Shown: positions 5,770 through 7,371 of the stretch, piece by piece
Numbering within the stretch: the stretch's first letter is position 1
Layout: every line of letters starts with the position of its first letter
Assembly (NCBI GenBank): GCA_018065295.1
Contig: JAGHTQ010000220.1
Span: 1 to 7,371 of the forward strand
Direction of reading: 5' to 3'
From: Candidatus Colimonas fimequi
Lineage (GTDB): Bacteria; Bacillota; Clostridia; Peptostreptococcales; Anaerovoracaceae
DNA length: 7,371 nucleotides
Position numbers and translations under genes: made by a program
Notes under the pieces: model-generated
Seen by the model: only the letters and a program-made list of their open reading frames with translations
Databases searched by the model: none
Told to the model about the DNA's origin: nothing

Positions 5770-6744
5770 TTATTTATTCATTGATCTGCCGATTTCCATT
5801 ACGTCGCCAAGTACTGCACTTGCTGTTTCAAGTGGACCTGCACCTGGGCCGTAGAACATGAGCTTGCCTACCAGGTTGCCCTTAACATATACAGCGTTGA
5901 ACTGTTCAAGAACTCCAGCCAGTGGGTGGTATGATCTGATATGTGTAGGACGTACTTCGTATTCAAGTTCGCCATCTTCCTTAAGAGTAGCGTGTGCAAT
6001 CAGCTTGATAACGCAGTCGTTAGCCTTAGCTTCTTCAATCTTCTCGATAGTAACGCCTGAAATACCTGTAGTTGGGATTTCACTTGGATGAACGTACTTG
6101 TCGAACATGAGAGCCATGAGGATGCTCAGCTTGTTTGCTGCATCGTGACCTTCAACGTCAGCTGTAGGATCAGCTTCTGCGAAGCCCTTAGCCTGTGCTT
6201 CCTTAAGAGCATCTTCGTATGACATGCCCTGAGTGCTCATCATGTGAAGAATGTAGTTTGTAGTACCATTAACGATACCGAGTACTTCTGTATACTTGTT
6301 AGCTCTAGCATTGTTCTTCAGTACGTTGAGAACTGGGATGCCGCCGCCAACGCATGCTTCGATGTTAAGAGTAACGTTGTTTTCTTCAGCAAGTGCTGTG
6401 AGTTCGGGATAGTTAGCAGCGATTGCAGCCTTGTTAGCTGTAACAACGTGCTTGCCAGCCTTCATAGCGTTTCTGATGAATGTGCTTGCTGGTTCTACTC
6501 CGCCAAGGAGTTCAATAACGATATCTATTTCTGGGTCATTGAAGATTTCATCTGGGTCCTGTGTGAACAGTTCCATTGGAACTTCGATGCCTCTATCTCT
6601 CGTTGTATCCTTCTCGAGAATCTTAACGATTTCAACCTTAGTACCAACGTTAGCTTCGATTTCTTCTCTGTTCATGTGCAGAGCCTTATAAGTTCCTGTA
6701 CCGATGTTTCCCATTCCCAGGAGACCGATTTTAAGTGTCTTCAT
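5770..6744 (-). CDS. hom: Homoserine dehydrogenase lacking the ACT regulatory domain
   Basis: A 324-residue cytosolic enzyme that reduces aspartate-semialdehyde to homoserine with NAD(P)H, the branch point to threonine and methionine. The nucleotide-binding loop is GLLGMGNIG (7-15). VTANKAAIA carries K105, and the signature EADPTADVEGHDAANK (190-205) carries E190, D201 and K205, matching yeast E208, D219 and K223 in spacing. The chain ends at GDVMEIGRSMNK, right after the catalytic fold. Many bacterial homologs run to about 430 residues with a C-terminal ACT domain that senses threonine; that domain is absent here, so feedback control may be missing or carried elsewhere. There is no frameshift remnant: the stop is followed 20 nt later by the SEC-C gene. 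I chose ATG 6744 because GGAGG (complement of 6754-6758) lies nine bases upstream. A TTG at 6768 in the same frame would put that site inside the gene. No thrB, thrC or lysC is visible. Confidence 0.95.
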   Translation of the reverse strand: MKTLKIGLLGMGNIGTGTYKALHMNREEIEANVGTKVEIVKILEKDTTRDRGIEVPMELFTQDPDEIFNDPEIDIVIELLGGVEPASTFIRNAMKAGKHVVTANKAAIAANYPELTALAEENNVTLNIEACVGGGIPVLNVLKNNARANKYTEVLGIVNGTTNYILHMMSTQGMSYEDALKEAQAKGFAEADPTADVEGHDAANKLSILMALMFDKYVHPSEIPTTGISGVTIEKIEEAKANDCVIKLIAHATLKEDGELEYEVRPTHIRSYHPLAGVLEQFNAVYVKGNLVGKLMFYGPGAGPLETASAVLGDVMEIGRSMNK

Positions 6745-6777
6745 AACGATTTTCCTCCATGTTATCAATTACCAATA

Positions 6778-6806
6778 ATTATATACCAAAGCGTGAGTTT
6801 TGTCTT
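6778..6806 (-). promoter_or_regulatory. Promoter of hom and the SEC-C gene
   Basis: On the minus strand, TATAAT (complement of 6778-6783) is a perfect -10 box. AAGACA (complement of 6801-6806) lies 17 bp upstream and matches the -35 consensus at 4 of 6 positions. Predicted transcription would start near 6771, a leader of about 27 nt. No operator or riboswitch-sized leader is present. Confidence 0.65.
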
Positions 6807-6832
6807 GTGTTTTTTAGCCTTCAAAGTACAAT
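6805..6832 (+). promoter_or_regulatory. Possible promoter of trmL
   Basis: TACAAT at 6827-6832 is a good -10 box (5 of 6). The best -35 is TTGTGT at 6805-6810 with 16-bp spacing, a weak match. It overlaps the -35 region of the divergent hom promoter by two bases, so the two may compete for polymerase. Confidence 0.5.
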
Positions 6833-6864
6833 AGAATGAGAAGAATTGAGGAGGAAATGGATTT

Positions 6865-7335
6865 ATGTCAATGCATATAGTATTTGTGGAACCAGAGATT
6901 CCACCTAACACTGGAAACATAGCTAGAACCTGCGCTGCAACTGGATCATCTCTTCATCTTGTTAAGCCTCTGGGCTTTTCTATTGATGACAAGAGCCTTA
7001 AGAGAGCGGGCCTTGATTACTGGCCATATGTTGATGTTCACGTTCATGAAAGCCTGGATGATTTCATGAAGGAATACGGGGACAGAAGGATGTTTCTTGC
7101 AACTACCAAGGGCGGTAATATCTATACTGACGTTGAGTATAGAGATGGCGACATGATTCTTTTTGGCAAAGAAACAGCAGGTCTTCCTAGGGATTTCATC
7201 GAAGCTCACAAGGAGAATGCTATACGAATTCCCATGAGTGCAGACACAAGACTTCGCTCATTAAATCTTGCGAATTCTGCCAATATTATCCTATTTGAAG
7301 CATTAAGACAGCAAGGGTTCCCAGAACTGAAATAA
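6865..7335 (+). CDS. trmL: tRNA (cytidine/uridine-34 2'-O)-methyltransferase TrmL
   Basis: A 156-residue SPOUT-class enzyme, essentially the length of E. coli TrmL (157). It uses S-adenosylmethionine to methylate the ribose of the wobble nucleotide in certain leucine tRNAs, which helps codon reading. The sequence shows the three usual motifs: EPEIPPNTGNIARTCAATG (9-27), LFGKETAGLP (99-108), and RIPM with RSLNLANSANIILFEALRQ (121-124 and 131-149), which form the knotted cofactor pocket. The N-terminal LKRAGLDYW (45-53) is also typical. AGGAGG at 6849-6854, ten bases before ATG 6865, supports this start; an ATG at 6871 is possible, and one at 6857 is in another frame and stops within a few codons. 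The gene is complete within the window and divergent from hom. The family assignment is firm; tRNA specificity is inferred from relatives. Confidence 0.95.
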   Translation: MSMHIVFVEPEIPPNTGNIARTCAATGSSLHLVKPLGFSIDDKSLKRAGLDYWPYVDVHVHESLDDFMKEYGDRRMFLATTKGGNIYTDVEYRDGDMILFGKETAGLPRDFIEAHKENAIRIPMSADTRLRSLNLANSANIILFEALRQQGFPELK

Positions 7336-7360
7336 ACTTGGGAAATTCCTTTATTTTCAG
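7327..7360 (+). terminator. Weak hairpin after trmL, possible terminator
   Basis: CTGAAATAAA at 7327-7336, which includes the trmL stop codon, can pair with TTTATTTTCAG at 7350-7360 with one bulged T. The stem is AT-rich and no T-run follows before the window ends. It may end trmL transcription weakly, or be chance in AT-rich sequence. Confidence 0.3.
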
Positions 7361-7371
7361 TGAAATTCAGA

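Noticed and set aside
6745..6768. An upstream TTG start for hom at 6768
   Set aside because: The clear GGAGG at 6754-6758 would then be inside the gene, and the extra residues lack family similarity; ATG 6744 fits the usual MK-x-KIGLLG start.
6244..6834. A 196-codon plus-strand open frame opposite hom
   Set aside because: hom has full family motifs on the other strand, and this frame has no recognisable domain and begins without a ribosome site.
6857..6880. ATG at 6857 as a leader peptide before trmL
   Set aside because: It lies two bases from the AGGAGG site, too close for initiation, and reaches a stop within eight codons.

Overview
The window looks like chromosomal DNA from a low-to-mid GC Gram-positive anaerobe, most likely a clostridial Firmicute. 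The evidence is indirect. Shine-Dalgarno sites are strong and AGGAGG-like, and promoters are near-consensus TTGACA/TATAAT. Rho-independent terminators have long T-runs. The gene families (bacterial dihydropyrimidinase, CadC/SmtB-type regulator with a CadA-type ATPase, a small SEC-C protein, TrmL) are all common there. Genus cannot be set from this sequence.

Layout. (1) 1-1562: a complete dihydropyrimidinase/hydantoinase gene with its own ribosome binding site and a strong terminator; its codon use points to high expression. (2) 1563-4405: a metal-efflux operon. A perfect-hexamer promoter is overlaid by three copies of AGTTGA-N8-TCAACT, followed by an ArsR/SmtB/CadC-type repressor that overlaps by 8 nt a P1B-2 (Zn/Cd/Pb) efflux ATPase with a duplicated His/Cys-rich N-terminal tail. 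(3) 4406-5223: a gene for a two-helix membrane protein of unknown function, 67 bp downstream on the same strand. It is preceded by an inverted repeat over its ribosome binding site and followed by a terminator that works in both directions. (4) 5252-6744, minus strand: homoserine dehydrogenase without the usual C-terminal ACT domain, then after 20 nt a small protein ending in a SEC-C zinc motif. (5) 6865-7335, plus strand: the tRNA wobble-base methyltransferase TrmL, divergent from hom across a 120-bp gap.

How the genes work together. The repressor should leave its three operators when Zn, Cd or Pb rises, releasing its own gene and the ATPase; read-through could also reach the two-helix membrane protein. 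The pyrimidine/hydantoin, threonine/methionine and tRNA modification genes are separate housekeeping or catabolic units. No mobile element, CRISPR array, rRNA or tRNA was seen, and no gene-free stretch exceeds 300 bases. The longest gap, 1507-1725, holds the hydA terminator and the operator region. I found no clearly new system. The least explained parts are the metal-operon control region, the duplicated metal-binding tail and the orphan membrane protein.
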